Shown here: positions 43,317 to 52,944 of the stretch, piece by piece
How positions within the stretch are numbered: position 1 is the stretch's first letter
How the letters are laid out: every line of letters starts with the position of its first letter
Source: Cycloclasticus sp. symbiont of Poecilosclerida sp. N
GTDB taxonomy: Bacteria > Pseudomonadota > Gammaproteobacteria > Methylococcales > Cycloclasticaceae
Reading direction: 5' to 3'
NCBI GenBank assembly: GCA_002101205.1
Contig: LWTM01000077.1
Coordinates: 62,001 to 126,000 of the forward strand
DNA: 64,000 nt
Made by a program: the position numbers and the translations under genes
Notes under the pieces: generated by a model
Seen by the model: only the letters and a program-made list of their open reading frames with translations
The model's database searches: none
What the model was told of the DNA's origin: nothing

Positions 43317-45911
43317 ATGCGAATGGATAAACTGACGAGCCAATTTCAAGCAGCGATATCTGACGCGCGTAGCTTAGTGCTCGGCAAAGACCATCAATTG
43401 ATAGAACCGACCCATTTAATGATTGCGATGCTCGATCAGCAAGGCGCGAATGTGCGCCATTTACTGCAGTTAGCTGGCGTTAACGTGAATAAGCTACGCT
43501 CATCATTAGGCGATACGCTTGATCGTATCGCAACGATAGAAGGCATTGCTGGCGATGTGCAAATATCCAATGACTTAAACCGTTTGTTTAACGTGGCCGA
43601 TAAGCTCGCGCAAAAACGTAAAGACTCCTATATCTCCAGTGAATTATTTGTGTTGGCGGCGTTAGAAAGCAAAGGCCAAACGGGAAAAGCATTACAGGAG
43701 GCTGGCGCGACAAAGAATCTATTGGAAAAAGCCATTGATGGTGTTCGCGGTGGCGAAGCTGTTAACGATTCAAATGCTGAAGAAAACCGTCAGGTACTAG
43801 AAAAGTACAGTATCGATTTAACAGAGCGTGCTGAGCAGGGTAAGCTCGATCCTGTTATTGGTCGTGATGAAGAAATTCGGCGGACCATTCAAGTGTTACA
43901 GCGTCGAACCAAAAACAACCCCGTACTGATAGGTGAACCCGGGGTTGGCAAAACGGCTATTGTGGAAGGCTTAGCACAACGCATTGTGAACGCTGAAGTA
44001 CCAGAGAACCTCAAAGGAAAGCGAGTGTTGTCTTTGGACATGGCTGCTTTAGTCGCAGGCGCTAAGTTTCGCGGTGAGTTTGAAGAACGCTTAAAAGCAG
44101 TGCTTAAAGATGTTTCTAAGCAAGAAGGCCAAGTCATTCTATTCATAGATGAATTGCACACCATGGTAGGTGCAGGTAAAGGCGATGGTGCAATGGATGC
44201 TGGCAATATGCTGAAGCCAGCGCTTGCGCGCGGTGACTTACATTGCGTGGGCGCAACGACTTTAGATGAATACCGCCAATACATTGAAAAAGATGCTGCG
44301 CTTGAGCGTCGCTTTCAAAAAGTCTTAGTGGATGAGCCGACGGTAGAAGATACCATCGCTATTTTACGCGGTCTTAAAGAGCGTTATGAAGTGCATCATG
44401 GCGTGGCGATTACAGACCCTGCGATTGTTTCAGCGGCTGTGCTGTCACACCGTTACATCACTGACCGGCAGTTACCTGATAAGGCGATTGATTTGATTGA
44501 CGAGTCGGCCAGCCGTATACGAATGGAGATGGATTCAAAACCCGAATCGATGGACCGTTTGGAACGTCGTTTAATTCAGTTGAAAATTGAACGCGAAGCG
44601 CTGAAAAAAGAAAGCGATGACGCATCGATTAAACGTTTGCAATTACTCGAGTCTGAAATAAACGAACTCGAAAAAGAATACTCTGATTTAGAAGAAGTGT
44701 GGAAATCTGAGAAGGCGGCAGTGCAAGGTAGCGCTCAACATAAAGAAGAACTAGAGCGCGTTAAACTTGATTTAGAAACCGCGCGTCGTGCTGGCGACTT
44801 AACGCGAATGTCCGAATTGCAATACGGTGAAATCCCTCGCTTAGAAAAGCTCATTCAAGAGGCGGATGCTGACAATGATGATGAGCAAGAGTTTACATTG
44901 CTGCGCAATAAAGTAACCGAGGAAGAAATTGCCGAAGTGGTATCTCAGTGGACAGGGATTCCTATGTCCAAAATGCTGGAAGGTGAACGTGAAAAACTGC
45001 TTCAGATGGAAGTTAGTTTAGGAGAAAGGGTTATCGGTCAACAAGAAGCCGTTAAAGCGGTGAGCGACGCGATTCGTCGTTCGCGGGCGGGGTTGTCTGA
45101 TCCTAACCGGCCGAATGGATCATTCTTATTTTTAGGCCCAACAGGCGTGGGTAAAACAGAGCTTTGCAAAGCATTGGCAGAATTCTTATTCGATACAGAA
45201 GAGGCCATTGTGCGGATTGATATGTCCGAATTTATGGAGAAGCACTCTGTTGCTAGGTTGATTGGCGCGCCTCCTGGCTACGTAGGTTATGAAGAAGGCG
45301 GGTATTTAACTGAAGCGGTTCGACGCAGGCCTTACAGCGTTATTTTGATGGACGAGGTGGAAAAGGCGCACCCTGACGTATTCAATGTTTTGTTGCAGGT
45401 ACTGGACGATGGGCGCTTGACTGATGGTCAGGGTCGCACGGTAGATTTTCGTAATACCATTATCGTGATGACATCAAACTTAGGCTCAGACCGTATACAA
45501 GAATTAGCGGGTGAATCAAATTACGAGGGCATGAAAAACGCAGTGATGGCAGTTGTGACTAATCATTTTCGTCCTGAGTTTATTAATCGCATAGATGAAT
45601 CGGTGGTGTTTCACCCATTGGGTCGTTCTCAAATTCGTGCGATTACGGCGATACAAGTAGAGGTGTTACGCAAACGCCTACAGGAGCGAGAGATAGATTT
45701 ACAGGTTTCGGAAGCGGCGCTAGATAAATTGGGTGAGGCAGGTTTTGACCCAATATATGGTGCCCGCCCGCTTAAAAGGATTATTCAGCAACGCTTGGAA
45801 AACGGTCTGGCGCAAGACCTTTTGTCGGGTAAGTTCATGCCAGGTGATACTATTAAATTAGACGTCGATGGTAAAGTGGGTGGCGACGACTTAAAGCTTA
45901 CTAAAGCGTAG
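43317..45911 (+). CDS. clpB: ATP-dependent disaggregase ClpB
   Basis: This is an 864-residue Hsp100 protein. It has an N-domain (residues 1-145), a first AAA+ domain ([10 protein letters not shown] near 205), a long coiled-coil middle domain (about 400-530), and a second AAA+ domain ([10 protein letters not shown] near 606). The pore-loop GYVGYEEGG is intact. The [11 protein letters not shown] start matches E. coli ClpB (MRLDRLT), which supports ATG 43317. With DnaK it resolubilises aggregated proteins. A heat-shock promoter precedes it. Confidence 0.97.
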   Translation: MRMDKLTSQFQAAISDARSLVLGKDHQLIEPTHLMIAMLDQQGANVRHLLQLAGVNVNKLRSSLGDTLDRIATIEGIAGDVQISNDLNRLFNVADKLAQKRKDSYISSELFVLAALESKGQTGKALQEAGATKNLLEKAIDGVRGGEAVNDSNAEENRQVLEKYSIDLTERAEQGKLDPVIGRDEEIRRTIQVLQRRTKNNPVLIGEPGVGKTAIVEGLAQRIVNAEVPENLKGKRVLSLDMAALVAGAKFRGEFEERLKAVLKDVSKQEGQVILFIDELHTMVGAGKGDGAMDAGNMLKPALARGDLHCVGATTLDEYRQYIEKDAALERRFQKVLVDEPTVEDTIAILRGLKERYEVHHGVAITDPAIVSAAVLSHRYITDRQLPDKAIDLIDESASRIRMEMDSKPESMDRLERRLIQLKIEREALKKESDDASIKRLQLLESEINELEKEYSDLEEVWKSEKAAVQGSAQHKEELERVKLDLETARRAGDLTRMSELQYGEIPRLEKLIQEADADNDDEQEFTLLRNKVTEEEIAEVVSQWTGIPMSKMLEGEREKLLQMEVSLGERVIGQQEAVKAVSDAIRRSRAGLSDPNRPNGSFLFLGPTGVGKTELCKALAEFLFDTEEAIVRIDMSEFMEKHSVARLIGAPPGYVGYEEGGYLTEAVRRRPYSVILMDEVEKAHPDVFNVLLQVLDDGRLTDGQGRTVDFRNTIIVMTSNLGSDRIQELAGESNYEGMKNAVMAVVTNHFRPEFINRIDESVVFHPLGRSQIRAITAIQVEVLRKRLQEREIDLQVSEAALDKLGEAGFDPIYGARPLKRIIQQRLENGLAQDLLSGKFMPGDTIKLDVDGKVGGDDLKLTKA

Positions 45912-46184
45912 TGACTGAACCCAATACCTTCAAACCAAGCAGGAGGTTCTGCACTTATTTGGTTGGCTTTTCTCTTTCCGAATAGGGCGAAAGATATTTG
46001 CTATAGTTGGTCGTTTCTGCGTGACTCAACGAGGTAAAGGCCAATAAAAGCTGGCAAGGGAGCTTGCTTATCTCTGTAGCACGGTATTTGTATACTTTCT
46101 TTAGAATTAAATCAAAAAATTGTGGTGCTTTTTAGAATTCTACATATAATGCGCAAAAATGAATAACGATATTATAGATGAAAA

Positions 46185-46865
46185 ATGGCTTCTAAAAATT
46201 ATCTCATAGGCTTGTTTGGCACGTCCCCAGTAGCTCCTTTACAAGAGCACATGACGCTTGTCGACAAATGTGTTTCCAAGTTAGTTGATTTGTTTGAATC
46301 GATGAGTAAAGGCGATACGGAGTCGGTAGTAAAAATTTACCACCAAATGGCAGAGTTAGAGCAAAAAGCGGACGATAAGAAACACTTTCTTCGTGAGCAT
46401 CTGCCAACGGGTTTATTTATGCCGATTGAGCGCCAGGACCTTCTAGATGCCTTACGTGTTCAAGATTTATTGGCTAATAGGGCAAGAGATATTGCTGGTA
46501 TTGTTGTTGGCCGAAAGCTACAGTTTCCAGAGAATGCGAGCCTAAAAGCTATTGAGCTAGTCAAAGCAACTGTTGCAACGTGCAATCAAGCCTTAACGGT
46601 TGTTAATGAGCTCGATGAGCTTATTGAAACAGGCTTTAGAGGCCATGCTGTGCGCGTGGTAGAAGAAATGCTAATGGAACTTGACAACCTAGAATCTGAA
46701 ACGGACCGTATTCAAGTTGAATTGCGAGCCGCTTTGTTTGTTGTTGAACGTGACTTGTATGCAGTGGATGTCATGTTTATGTATCGCGTAATCGAATCGA
46801 TTGCCGATATTGCTGATGACGCTGAGCGTGTCGGGCGCCGTTTTCAATTGATGTTGGCTAAATAA
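46185..46865 (+). CDS. DUF47 / TIGR00153 PhoU-like protein
   Basis: This is a 226-residue, mainly helical protein starting MASKNYLIGLFGTSPVAPLQ. DUF47 proteins are PhoU-like and are nearly always encoded before a PiT-type phosphate transporter, as here (11 bp). They probably modulate the transporter. It has no membrane segment. The 273 bp upstream (45912-46184) hold no gene, and a TATAAT-like box lies near 46145. Confidence 0.93.
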   Translation: MASKNYLIGLFGTSPVAPLQEHMTLVDKCVSKLVDLFESMSKGDTESVVKIYHQMAELEQKADDKKHFLREHLPTGLFMPIERQDLLDALRVQDLLANRARDIAGIVVGRKLQFPENASLKAIELVKATVATCNQALTVVNELDELIETGFRGHAVRVVEEMLMELDNLESETDRIQVELRAALFVVERDLYAVDVMFMYRVIESIADIADDAERVGRRFQLMLAK

Positions 46866-46876
46866 GAGGATTTCAG

Positions 46877-48127
46877 GTGGATTATGGAACTACTTATTTA
46901 GTTTTAGCCATCATTTTTGGTTTATTTATGGCGTGGGGCATTGGCGCTAATGACGTTGCTAATGCAATGGCGACATCGGTCGGATCAAAAGCGATCACCA
47001 TTAAACAAGCGGTTATTATTGCGGCTATTTTTGAATTTGCTGGCGCTATTTTGGCGGGTGGTCAAGTTACCTCAACGATTCGAAAAGGCATCGTTGACGT
47101 TAGTGGTTTAGGTGCGACACCTGAAGTTTTGGTATACGGAATGCTTGCGGCTTTATTGGCGGCAGGTACGTGGCTATTAGTGGCATCGTTTAAAGGTTGG
47201 CCTGTTTCTACCACACACTCGATTGTGGGTTCTATTGTTGGCTTTGCGATTGTTGGCATGGGTATGGATGCGGTTTACTGGGGTAAGTTAGGCAAAATTG
47301 TTATAAGCTGGGTTACCTCTCCTTTACTTGCAAGCATTATTTCCTACATGCTGTTTCGCTCGGTTCAGATCGTTATTTTGGATACAGATAAACCGTTTGA
47401 AAATGCAAAAAAATACGTTCCATATTATGTTTTCTTAGTGGGCTTTGTGTTAACGCTGGTAACTATTATGAAAGGTCTGAAACATGTTGGTTTAAACATG
47501 TCCATGTCAGATTCAATTATGGTTGCTTTAGGTTTTGGCGTACTAACAACGCTTTTGGGCAAATACTTGGTTAGCCGAGTTAGGTTTGATGCAAGTGCAG
47601 ACAAGAGTTTTCATTACGCAAATGTTGAGAAAATATTTGGCTCACTGATGGTGTTAACGGCCTGTGCAATGGCGTTTGCACATGGGTCAAATGATGTTGC
47701 CAATGCCATCGGCCCATTGGCTGCTATCAATAGCATCATTCAAACAGGAGAATTGTCCCAGAACTCTGCTTTACCTATATGGGTTTTGTTAGTGGGGGGC
47801 GTTGGTATTGTTTTGGGCTTAGCGATGTATGGACGTAAAGTGATTGAGACGGTGGGCTCAAAAATCACCGAGTTGACGCCGAGCCGTGGCTTTTGTTGCA
47901 CCATTTCTGCGGCTAGTACAGTTGTTTTAGCATCAGGCATGGGGCTGCCTATTTCCACGACCCACACCATGGTAGGTGCGGTATTGGGTATTGGTATGGC
48001 AAGAGGTATTTCATCGCTTAATATGGATGTTGTTCGAGGTATCTTTATGTCGTGGGTTATTACCTTACCAATTGGCGGTGTGTTAGCGATTATTTTCTTC
48101 TTTATTCTTAAAGCATCTTTTAGTTAA
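46877..48127 (+). CDS. PiT-family inorganic phosphate transporter
   Basis: This is a 416-residue membrane protein with about ten helices. The duplicated PiT signature GANDVANAMATSVGS (near residue 23) and GSNDVANAIGPLA (near 273) is intact. GWPVSTTHSIVGSIVGFAI and GLPISTTHTMVGAVLGIG are the paired second motifs. It would import phosphate with protons or metal-phosphate. It is co-transcribed with the DUF47 gene. The start is GTG at 46877. Confidence 0.95.
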   Translation: MDYGTTYLVLAIIFGLFMAWGIGANDVANAMATSVGSKAITIKQAVIIAAIFEFAGAILAGGQVTSTIRKGIVDVSGLGATPEVLVYGMLAALLAAGTWLLVASFKGWPVSTTHSIVGSIVGFAIVGMGMDAVYWGKLGKIVISWVTSPLLASIISYMLFRSVQIVILDTDKPFENAKKYVPYYVFLVGFVLTLVTIMKGLKHVGLNMSMSDSIMVALGFGVLTTLLGKYLVSRVRFDASADKSFHYANVEKIFGSLMVLTACAMAFAHGSNDVANAIGPLAAINSIIQTGELSQNSALPIWVLLVGGVGIVLGLAMYGRKVIETVGSKITELTPSRGFCCTISAASTVVLASGMGLPISTTHTMVGAVLGIGMARGISSLNMDVVRGIFMSWVITLPIGGVLAIIFFFILKASFS

Positions 48128-48159
48128 GCTTAAGCAGTCAACCCTTAAAAACACCATAA

Positions 48160-48315
48160 CAATGTGCAGACAAAGTTGATAACTTAACGGTATTCAACAT
48201 AGGTGGTAACAAAATAAGGTTAATTGCCGCTATACGCTGCAACTCTGAATGTTTATATATTCGTCATGTACTGACACGTAACGAATACAACAAAGAGAAA
48301 TGGAAAGAATTATGA
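48160..48315 (+). pseudogene. C-terminal remnant of HigB-type toxin
   Basis: In the gap after the phosphate transporter, a frame reads NLTVFNIGGNKIRLIAAIRC, then YIRHVLTRNEYNKEKWKEL and stop at 48313. This is the end of a HigB-type mRNA interferase (VFNIGGNKxRLIAAI...IRHVLTxxEYDKxxWK). A stop at 48157 precedes it and the first half of the protein is gone. It overlaps the start of the antitoxin frame. Confidence 0.8.
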
Positions 48316-48713
48316 ATAATCAATTAGAGAATATTTCAAAAGTCTGACCAACTATTAAAGCTATCTTCTCAGTTCCTCATACAGAACTTGAGTATCAGGC
48401 ATTGGTTAAAATCTTAGATGCTTTAGTTGATGAGGTAGGAAATAATCAAAACCATAAGTTAGCACCTGCAATGGAAACGATAGGGAATCTAATAGCAAAT
48501 TATGAAAACCGAGAGTACAAAATAAAGGACGCATCCCCTATTGATGTTTTAAAATATCTCATGCATGAGCAGGACTTGAAACAATCTGATTTAAAAGAAA
48601 TAGGAAGTCAAGGTGTGGTTTCTGAAATTTTGACGGGAAAAAGAACTTTTAATCTTGAACAGATTAAAAAGATTAGCAGTAAGTTTCAAGTTTCACCGTT
48701 AGTGTTCATTTAA
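48312..48713 (+). pseudogene. HigA-type antitoxin gene with early stop codon
   Basis: From ATG 48312 (overlapping the toxin stop) the frame reads MNNQLENISKV and then meets TGA at 48345. The same frame continues unbroken to 48713. It resumes PTIKAIFSVPHTELEYQALV, then a helical part, and a C-terminal helix-turn-helix (YLMHEQDLKQSDLKEIGSQG) typical of HigA. Reinitiation at an internal TTG (48402) could give a 103-residue protein that keeps the DNA-binding domain. The toxin is already broken, so the antitoxin is under no need to be kept. Confidence 0.8.
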
Positions 48714-48754
48714 GGCACCATATTCTGTCACTGACTGATAAATCTGCTTTAAAT

Positions 48755-49023
48755 CAGCCTCGTGGAATATTAAGAGCATCCTCCCCATGGTTGCCTTTTA
48801 CCTTTTTAGAGCCATAACCATTGCGACAGTTGCAGGTATTGTCGCCTTGTGAACTTTATGGCTTGCTATAGCCTAAATGGGTGCCCATTTTCGCGCCTAA
48901 GGCCGCTTCTACCGTCATCTTTAACAAGGGTGCCGATACGTCCTCCAAGTCTTCCTGTGTTTTGACCCCTTGTGCCCAATCAATGGCGAAAGACTTTAGT
49001 TTTGCTTGTGTTATCGAGCCCAT
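48755..49023 (-). pseudogene. N-terminal remnant of an IS256-family transposase
   Basis: The 750-bp gap before birA contains, on the minus strand from ATG 49023, MGSITQAKLKSFAIDWAQGV, DVSAPLLKMTVEAALGAKMG and THLGYSKP, then a stop. It resumes with NCRNGYGSKKVKGNHG and LNIPRG. This is the N-terminus of an IS256 transposase (LVKMTVEAALxAEMxxHLGY ... RNGYSxKTLKGxxG). The catalytic domain is missing. Downstream, 49090-49207 has an open tail ending REAFLEQLGK that I cannot assign. Confidence 0.8.
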
Positions 49024-49274
49024 ATTCTTCTCTGTTTAGGGGATTATAAAATACAAGCATTTACACGTTTTATTTTACAGGCTCGCTTCGATGTCCATCA
49101 CATCTCCCACTGCTTTGGTAGAAAGTAGTCGTCCAGCATCTAGCACATTGATTTATTGGTGGGATCAAGCCACTAGAGAGGCATTTTTAGAGCAGTTGGG
49201 TAAATAACTAAACGTTTAATTTAAACTATACTTTAGTCGGATATGCTATTTAAAGAGGTCGCTATATAATGGTC

Positions 49275-49359
49275 TACAGTTAGATTATAGGCAATGCATT
49301 TTGATATCCTCCGGTTCGTTAGAACCATCTATAGCCCACGCATTACGTGGGTTTTTTTT
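49275..49359 (+). ncRNA. Candidate small RNA with its own terminator
   Basis: A TATAAT box at 49265-49270 is followed by a non-coding stretch with a hairpin GGTTC-GTTA-GAACC (49313-49326). A terminator stem CCCACG-CATTA-CGTGGG with T8 follows (49335-49359). No gene on the plus strand upstream needs this terminator. The -35 element is poor. This is a structural candidate only; it could be the leftover end of a lost gene. Confidence 0.35.
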
Positions 49360-49460
49360 GAGTTAAATTCTTTCCAGCCAAAAGCAGATATTATTACTTT
49401 AGTCTTACATTCATTTCTTTTAAATCTTTCTCGTTCAACGGAAACTGTTATGCTTTTTTA

Positions 49461-50453
49461 ATGGAATTAACAGCAAGCCATAAATTACTCATCAAGCACT
49501 TGGCATCAGGTCGTTTTTTTTCTAGTTCACAATTGACAGGTGAACTAGGTGTGAGCAGAACCTCTGTTTGGAATTATCTCCAAGCGTTAGAAAAAGCTGG
49601 TTTTGAGTTGCACGCAGTTAAAGGAAAGGGTACGCGACTTAAAGTGCCGTTAGAGTTATTGGACGAAAAAGAAATCACGTCTCATATCGGTATTGAAGAG
49701 CGAAAACTGCTAACGCAATTAGAGTTGTTAGACATTTGCCCATCAACAAATGCACACGTTGCGCAAAAAAATTCATTAAACCCGCTTAAAAATGGAACTG
49801 TTTGTATGGCAGAGATGCAGACAAGGGGTCGAGGCCGCTTAGGAAAAACATGGGTTTCACCGTATGGGCAGAATCTATATATTTCTTTTTTATGGAATTT
49901 TAAAAGCGACACAGCCGCACTTTCAGGGCTAAGCTTGGCTTGTGGTGTCGCTGTTTGTAATGCGTTGAGTGAGCTAGGTATAGAGGGGCACGGGCTAAAG
50001 TGGCCGAATGATATTCTGTGGCAAGGTAAAAAACTGGGCGGAATTTTAGTGGCGATACAAGGGGAAAGCCAAGGTGGTTATTCAGCAATAGTGGGTGTTG
50101 GAATTAACTATCATATGGATTCAAAAGCATCACTAGGGATTGACCAACCATGGGTGGATATAAGCAAAATACATGGAGCGGTGGGGCGCAATAAAGCGGC
50201 TGGACGAATAATTGAACACATGTTGGGAGTCCTTAGTGCATACGAAGAAACGGGGTTGGCTCCTTATATTAAACAATGGGATAAGCTGGATTATTGTCGC
50301 GGTAAAGCAGTTCAAATTATTTCCGGCAAAACACGTCAGCAGGGTATTGCCAGAGGCATCTCGGCGAGAGGAGAGTTATTGCTAACAAGGCCCGATGGAG
50401 AAAAGCAGCTTGTAACATCAGGAGAAGTTAGTTTGCGGTTGGATAATGATTAA
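49461..50453 (+). CDS. birA: Biotin-protein ligase and biotin operon repressor
   Basis: This is a 330-residue BirA. The N-terminal winged helix (QLTGELGVSRTSVWNYLQAL, about residues 21-40) binds DNA. The catalytic domain holds the biotinoyl-AMP loop GRGRLGKTWVSPYG (near 115), KWPNDILWQGKKLGGIL and the C-terminal SH3-like part. It attaches biotin to carboxyl carrier protein and represses biotin genes. coaX follows 3 bp later. Confidence 0.95.
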   Translation: MELTASHKLLIKHLASGRFFSSSQLTGELGVSRTSVWNYLQALEKAGFELHAVKGKGTRLKVPLELLDEKEITSHIGIEERKLLTQLELLDICPSTNAHVAQKNSLNPLKNGTVCMAEMQTRGRGRLGKTWVSPYGQNLYISFLWNFKSDTAALSGLSLACGVAVCNALSELGIEGHGLKWPNDILWQGKKLGGILVAIQGESQGGYSAIVGVGINYHMDSKASLGIDQPWVDISKIHGAVGRNKAAGRIIEHMLGVLSAYEETGLAPYIKQWDKLDYCRGKAVQIISGKTRQQGIARGISARGELLLTRPDGEKQLVTSGEVSLRLDND

Positions 50454-50456
50454 ATA

Positions 50457-51185
50457 ATGCAATTATATATAGACCAAGGCAATACGGCGTTAAAGTGGCA
50501 ACTTGTAGACCAAGGTGTCTTACTAAATCGGGGGCGAGTAGAGAATACGCTAGATTTGAATGACGCTTTGAGCGAGGTGTCCGCTTGTCGCCTTGGTGAT
50601 ATTTTTGTTGCCAGCGTTGTTGCGCCAGCTTTTTCCGAAGAGCTTAAGGCGTGGGCAAAGCAGCATAAGAAGCCGGCTCCGACATTTTTTATTAGCTCAC
50701 GTAGCGCTTGTGGTGTAACGAATGCTTATGAAGACGCCGCTCAATTAGGCGTGGACAGATGGTTAGCGCTAATAGCGGCGCACCATAAATACGCAGGCCT
50801 GTTATGTGTTGTTGATAGCGGCACGGCTCTAACGATGGATTTTTTGATGCCTGATGGTCGTCATTTAGGCGGCTTTATCGTCCCAGGTGCGGCATTGATG
50901 CAAAACAGTTTATTGAAAAACACACGGCAAATTAAGGTGAAAGAAATAACGCTATCAACACAGTTAGGCCGCGATACAAATGAAGCTGTTTCATTCGGAA
51001 TACAGCAAATGATGCAATTATTCATCAAGGGGAAAGTAGCGGCTGTGGCATCTGAGCAGCAACAAAAAGTATCGCTTATTTTGGCAGGTGGCCATGCAAA
51101 GGTATTATCCGAGGGCTTGTTAATGCCCGTTAACTTAGAAGAGGACCTTGTGTTGCAAGGTTTGCAATTACTGGCGAAAGAATAA
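50457..51185 (+). CDS. coaX: Type III pantothenate kinase
   Basis: This is a 242-residue CoaX. The ASKHA-type phosphate loops DQGNTALKWQL (residue 6) and DSGTALTMDF (near 121), and the middle AAQLGVDRWLALIAAH, mark the family. It phosphorylates pantothenate in the first step of coenzyme A synthesis. It is directly linked to birA, as in many Gammaproteobacteria. The 240 bp after it hold no clear gene; in relatives a SPOR-domain gene may follow, but I could not confirm a relic. Confidence 0.94.
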   Translation: MQLYIDQGNTALKWQLVDQGVLLNRGRVENTLDLNDALSEVSACRLGDIFVASVVAPAFSEELKAWAKQHKKPAPTFFISSRSACGVTNAYEDAAQLGVDRWLALIAAHHKYAGLLCVVDSGTALTMDFLMPDGRHLGGFIVPGAALMQNSLLKNTRQIKVKEITLSTQLGRDTNEAVSFGIQQMMQLFIKGKVAAVASEQQQKVSLILAGGHAKVLSEGLLMPVNLEEDLVLQGLQLLAKE

Positions 51186-51385
51186 GGTGTGGTAGTTTCT
51201 TTACTGTTATTAGCTGGTTAACATGGTTTATTTCTTCTGGTTGAGGCAGAATAAACGGCGTTAAAGAAAAGTTGCGCTAAGGCACTCAGGTTGAAGTAGC
51301 TAATGATACGGATAGGCTACAATATCCTTTGAACAAAAACAAATTAGATAAAATTAGCCGCGTCCGCAAATTGCTTGTTAAGCAT

Positions 51386-51414
51386 TTGCTCCAAAAAATC
51401 ATTTGGCATACAAT
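51386..51414 (+). promoter_or_regulatory. Promoter of the tRNA-Thr gene
   Basis: TTGCTC (51386-51391) and TACAAT (51409-51414) lie 17 bp apart, ending 12 bp before the tRNA. A GC-poor discriminator follows. Confidence 0.65.
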
Positions 51415-51426
51415 GCTCGCCCTGAT

Positions 51427-51502
51427 GCTGGTGTAGCTCAGTCGGTAGAGCAGCTGATTTGTAATCAGCCGGTCGGTGGTTCGAATCCTCTCACCAGCTC
51501 CA
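51427..51502 (+). tRNA. tRNA-Thr (anticodon TGT)
   Basis: This is a complete cloverleaf. The acceptor stem GCTGGTG pairs with CACCAGC, the anticodon stem GCTGA/TCAGC carries loop TTTGTAA (anticodon TGT, reading ACA), and the T-arm loop TTCGAAT is normal. CCA is encoded. Its place after birA-coaX is the usual one for tRNA-Thr(TGT). In relatives tRNA-Tyr, tRNA-Gly, tRNA-Thr(GGT) and tuf normally follow; here they are absent. Confidence 0.97.
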
Positions 51503-51508
51503 TACATA

Positions 51509-51541
51509 AAAAAGGCTTAGCAGTTTTGCTAAGCCTTTTTT
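51509..51541 (+). terminator. Terminator after tRNA-Thr
   Basis: The stem AAGGCTTAGCA/TGCTAAGCCTT followed by T6 lies 6 bp after the tRNA. It shows that the tRNA is transcribed alone. Confidence 0.9.
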
Positions 51542-51572
51542 GTTTTTAGGTGTCCTTTAAATCTGCACTGGT

Positions 51573-52027
51573 GTTAGGAGTCAATAGAACTATCCAGATA
51601 ATTAACACGACATCTGTCCGTTCTTATTAACTTTGTTCCAGACGTTGTGAAGCGCAACGACGCAACGTTAGCCTTGATGAATCATCATGCTAGGTAATGC
51701 ACTCGCTAGACGTTTTATACGGTGAGGTTTCGGTTGACTGGATTTAGTAACCAGTTTTGCTTTTAGGGGGTGGTTTTTAACCCAACTGTAACTGCATGAA
51801 CCGTCATGTTCGCGCTGATGCCAACGGTGAAAGTGCCGAACGTTCCAACCGTTATATCGATTGGAATATAGGTCAGTTAAAGTACCCTTTATCTGTTTAT
51901 ACGAATCTCATCTGTTTGAATTTCTCGTGAAAATTTGTCGGGTTCAGTCTTCAGCCCCCCAAATTGGGGTAGAACAAATCTGGACAGGTCATGTGTTAAT
52001 TAATAGGACAGATGATTTGTTCCTAAC
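51573..52027. mobile_element. 455-bp non-coding element with inverted ends (repeat copy B)
   Basis: The left end GTTAGGAGTCAATAGAAC and the right end (reverse complement GTTAGGAACAAATCATC) form inverted repeats of about 45 bp, with AATTAACAC in both. The right 145 bp (51883-52027) match 58089-58232, and 115 bp of it match 15364-15478. Inside there is no convincing gene. It may be a MITE or an internally deleted insertion sequence. No clear target duplication was found. It fills most of the gap between tRNA-Thr and phaB. Confidence 0.65.
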
Positions 52028-52163
52028 AAGAGCTGGTTTTTCGCTTGTATCGCCTGTCTTTTACTGAGATAATTTTAGCAATACATTTGGATAAATGAAC
52101 AATAAAAATAACACCACGGCCTTTGTGTTAGAGGCTATAAATATAATCTTAAGGGGAATAAAA

Positions 52164-52901
52164 ATGGTACAGAGAGTTGCATTAGTTACAGGCGGTACGG
52201 GTGGTATTGGTGAGGCAGTATGTCAGCGTTTTGTACAAGATGGCTATAAAGTTGTTGCAGCTTATAACAACAAAGAAAAAGCTGAAGCATGGCAGGTTAC
52301 TCAAAAAGAAGCAGGTTTTGATATCGACATCGTTCATTGTCCAGTAACAGACTTTGAAGCGTGTGGTGCAGCCATCAAATGGGTTGAAGACAACGTAGGC
52401 CAGATTGATATTTTGGTAAACAACGCAGGTATCACAAAAGACGGTATGTTCAAAAAAATGCCTATCGAACGTTGGGCTGCGGTTATCGATACTAACTTAA
52501 ACAGTGTTTTCAACATGACACGCCAAGTTTTTGAAGGCATGGTTGAACGTGGTTTTGGCCGTATTATCAACGTTTCATCATTAAACGGACAAATTGGCCA
52601 AATGGGTCAAGTTAACTATTCTTCTGCAAAAGCGGGTATGCACGGTTTTACTAAAGCGCTATCACGCGAAGTTGCACGTAAAGGCGTTACGGTTAATACT
52701 ATCTCTCCAGGCTATGTTGCAACACCAATGGTGATGGCGATTGATGAAGAAATCCTTAAGAAAATTGCCAGCGGTATTCCAATAGGTCGTTTATGTAAAC
52801 CGGAAGAAATTGCCCACGGCATATCATTCTTGGCCAGTGATCTGGCGGCCTTTACAACGGGATCTGATTTAAGCATGAACGGCGGTTCATTCATGCATTA
52901 A
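52164..52901 (+). CDS. phaB: Acetoacetyl-CoA reductase (SDR family)
   Basis: This is a 245-residue short-chain dehydrogenase. The NAD(P) motif TGGTGGIGEA lies near residue 12, NNAGITKDGMF near 88, and the catalytic Ser-Tyr-Lys is in NVSSLNGQIGQ and NYSSAKAG. The FNMTRQVFEGM context and the GYVATPMV loop are typical of PhaB. It reduces acetoacetyl-CoA to 3-hydroxybutyryl-CoA for polyhydroxybutyrate. I start at ATG 52164 (ribosome site AAGGGG); an upstream ATG at 52095 would add 23 unrelated residues. No phaA or phaC is adjacent; a fatty-acid role (FabG-like) is the alternative. Confidence 0.88.
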   Translation: MVQRVALVTGGTGGIGEAVCQRFVQDGYKVVAAYNNKEKAEAWQVTQKEAGFDIDIVHCPVTDFEACGAAIKWVEDNVGQIDILVNNAGITKDGMFKKMPIERWAAVIDTNLNSVFNMTRQVFEGMVERGFGRIINVSSLNGQIGQMGQVNYSSAKAGMHGFTKALSREVARKGVTVNTISPGYVATPMVMAIDEEILKKIASGIPIGRLCKPEEIAHGISFLASDLAAFTTGSDLSMNGGSFMH

Positions 52902-52906
52902 AAATC

Positions 52907-52936
52907 AAAGGGCAGCTTAATCTCTGCCCTTTTTTT
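52907..52936 (+). terminator. Rho-independent terminator of phaB
   Basis: The stem AAAGGGCAG/CTGCCCTTT with a loop of about 8 nt is followed by T7. It is close to the phaB stop. Confidence 0.9.
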
Positions 52937-52944
52937 AATAAAAA

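Noticed and set aside
49090-49207. Open tail ending REAFLEQLGK before birA
   Set aside because: Too short and unlike any family I can name; no start codon context.
51186-51426. Relic of a SPOR-domain gene after coaX
   Set aside because: A hydrophobic run can be read with stops, but similarity to SPOR proteins is too faint to claim.
51861-52067. Open frame of 68 codons before phaB
   Set aside because: It lies across the repeated right end of the non-coding element, and the same DNA at 58089 is not open in a matching way.
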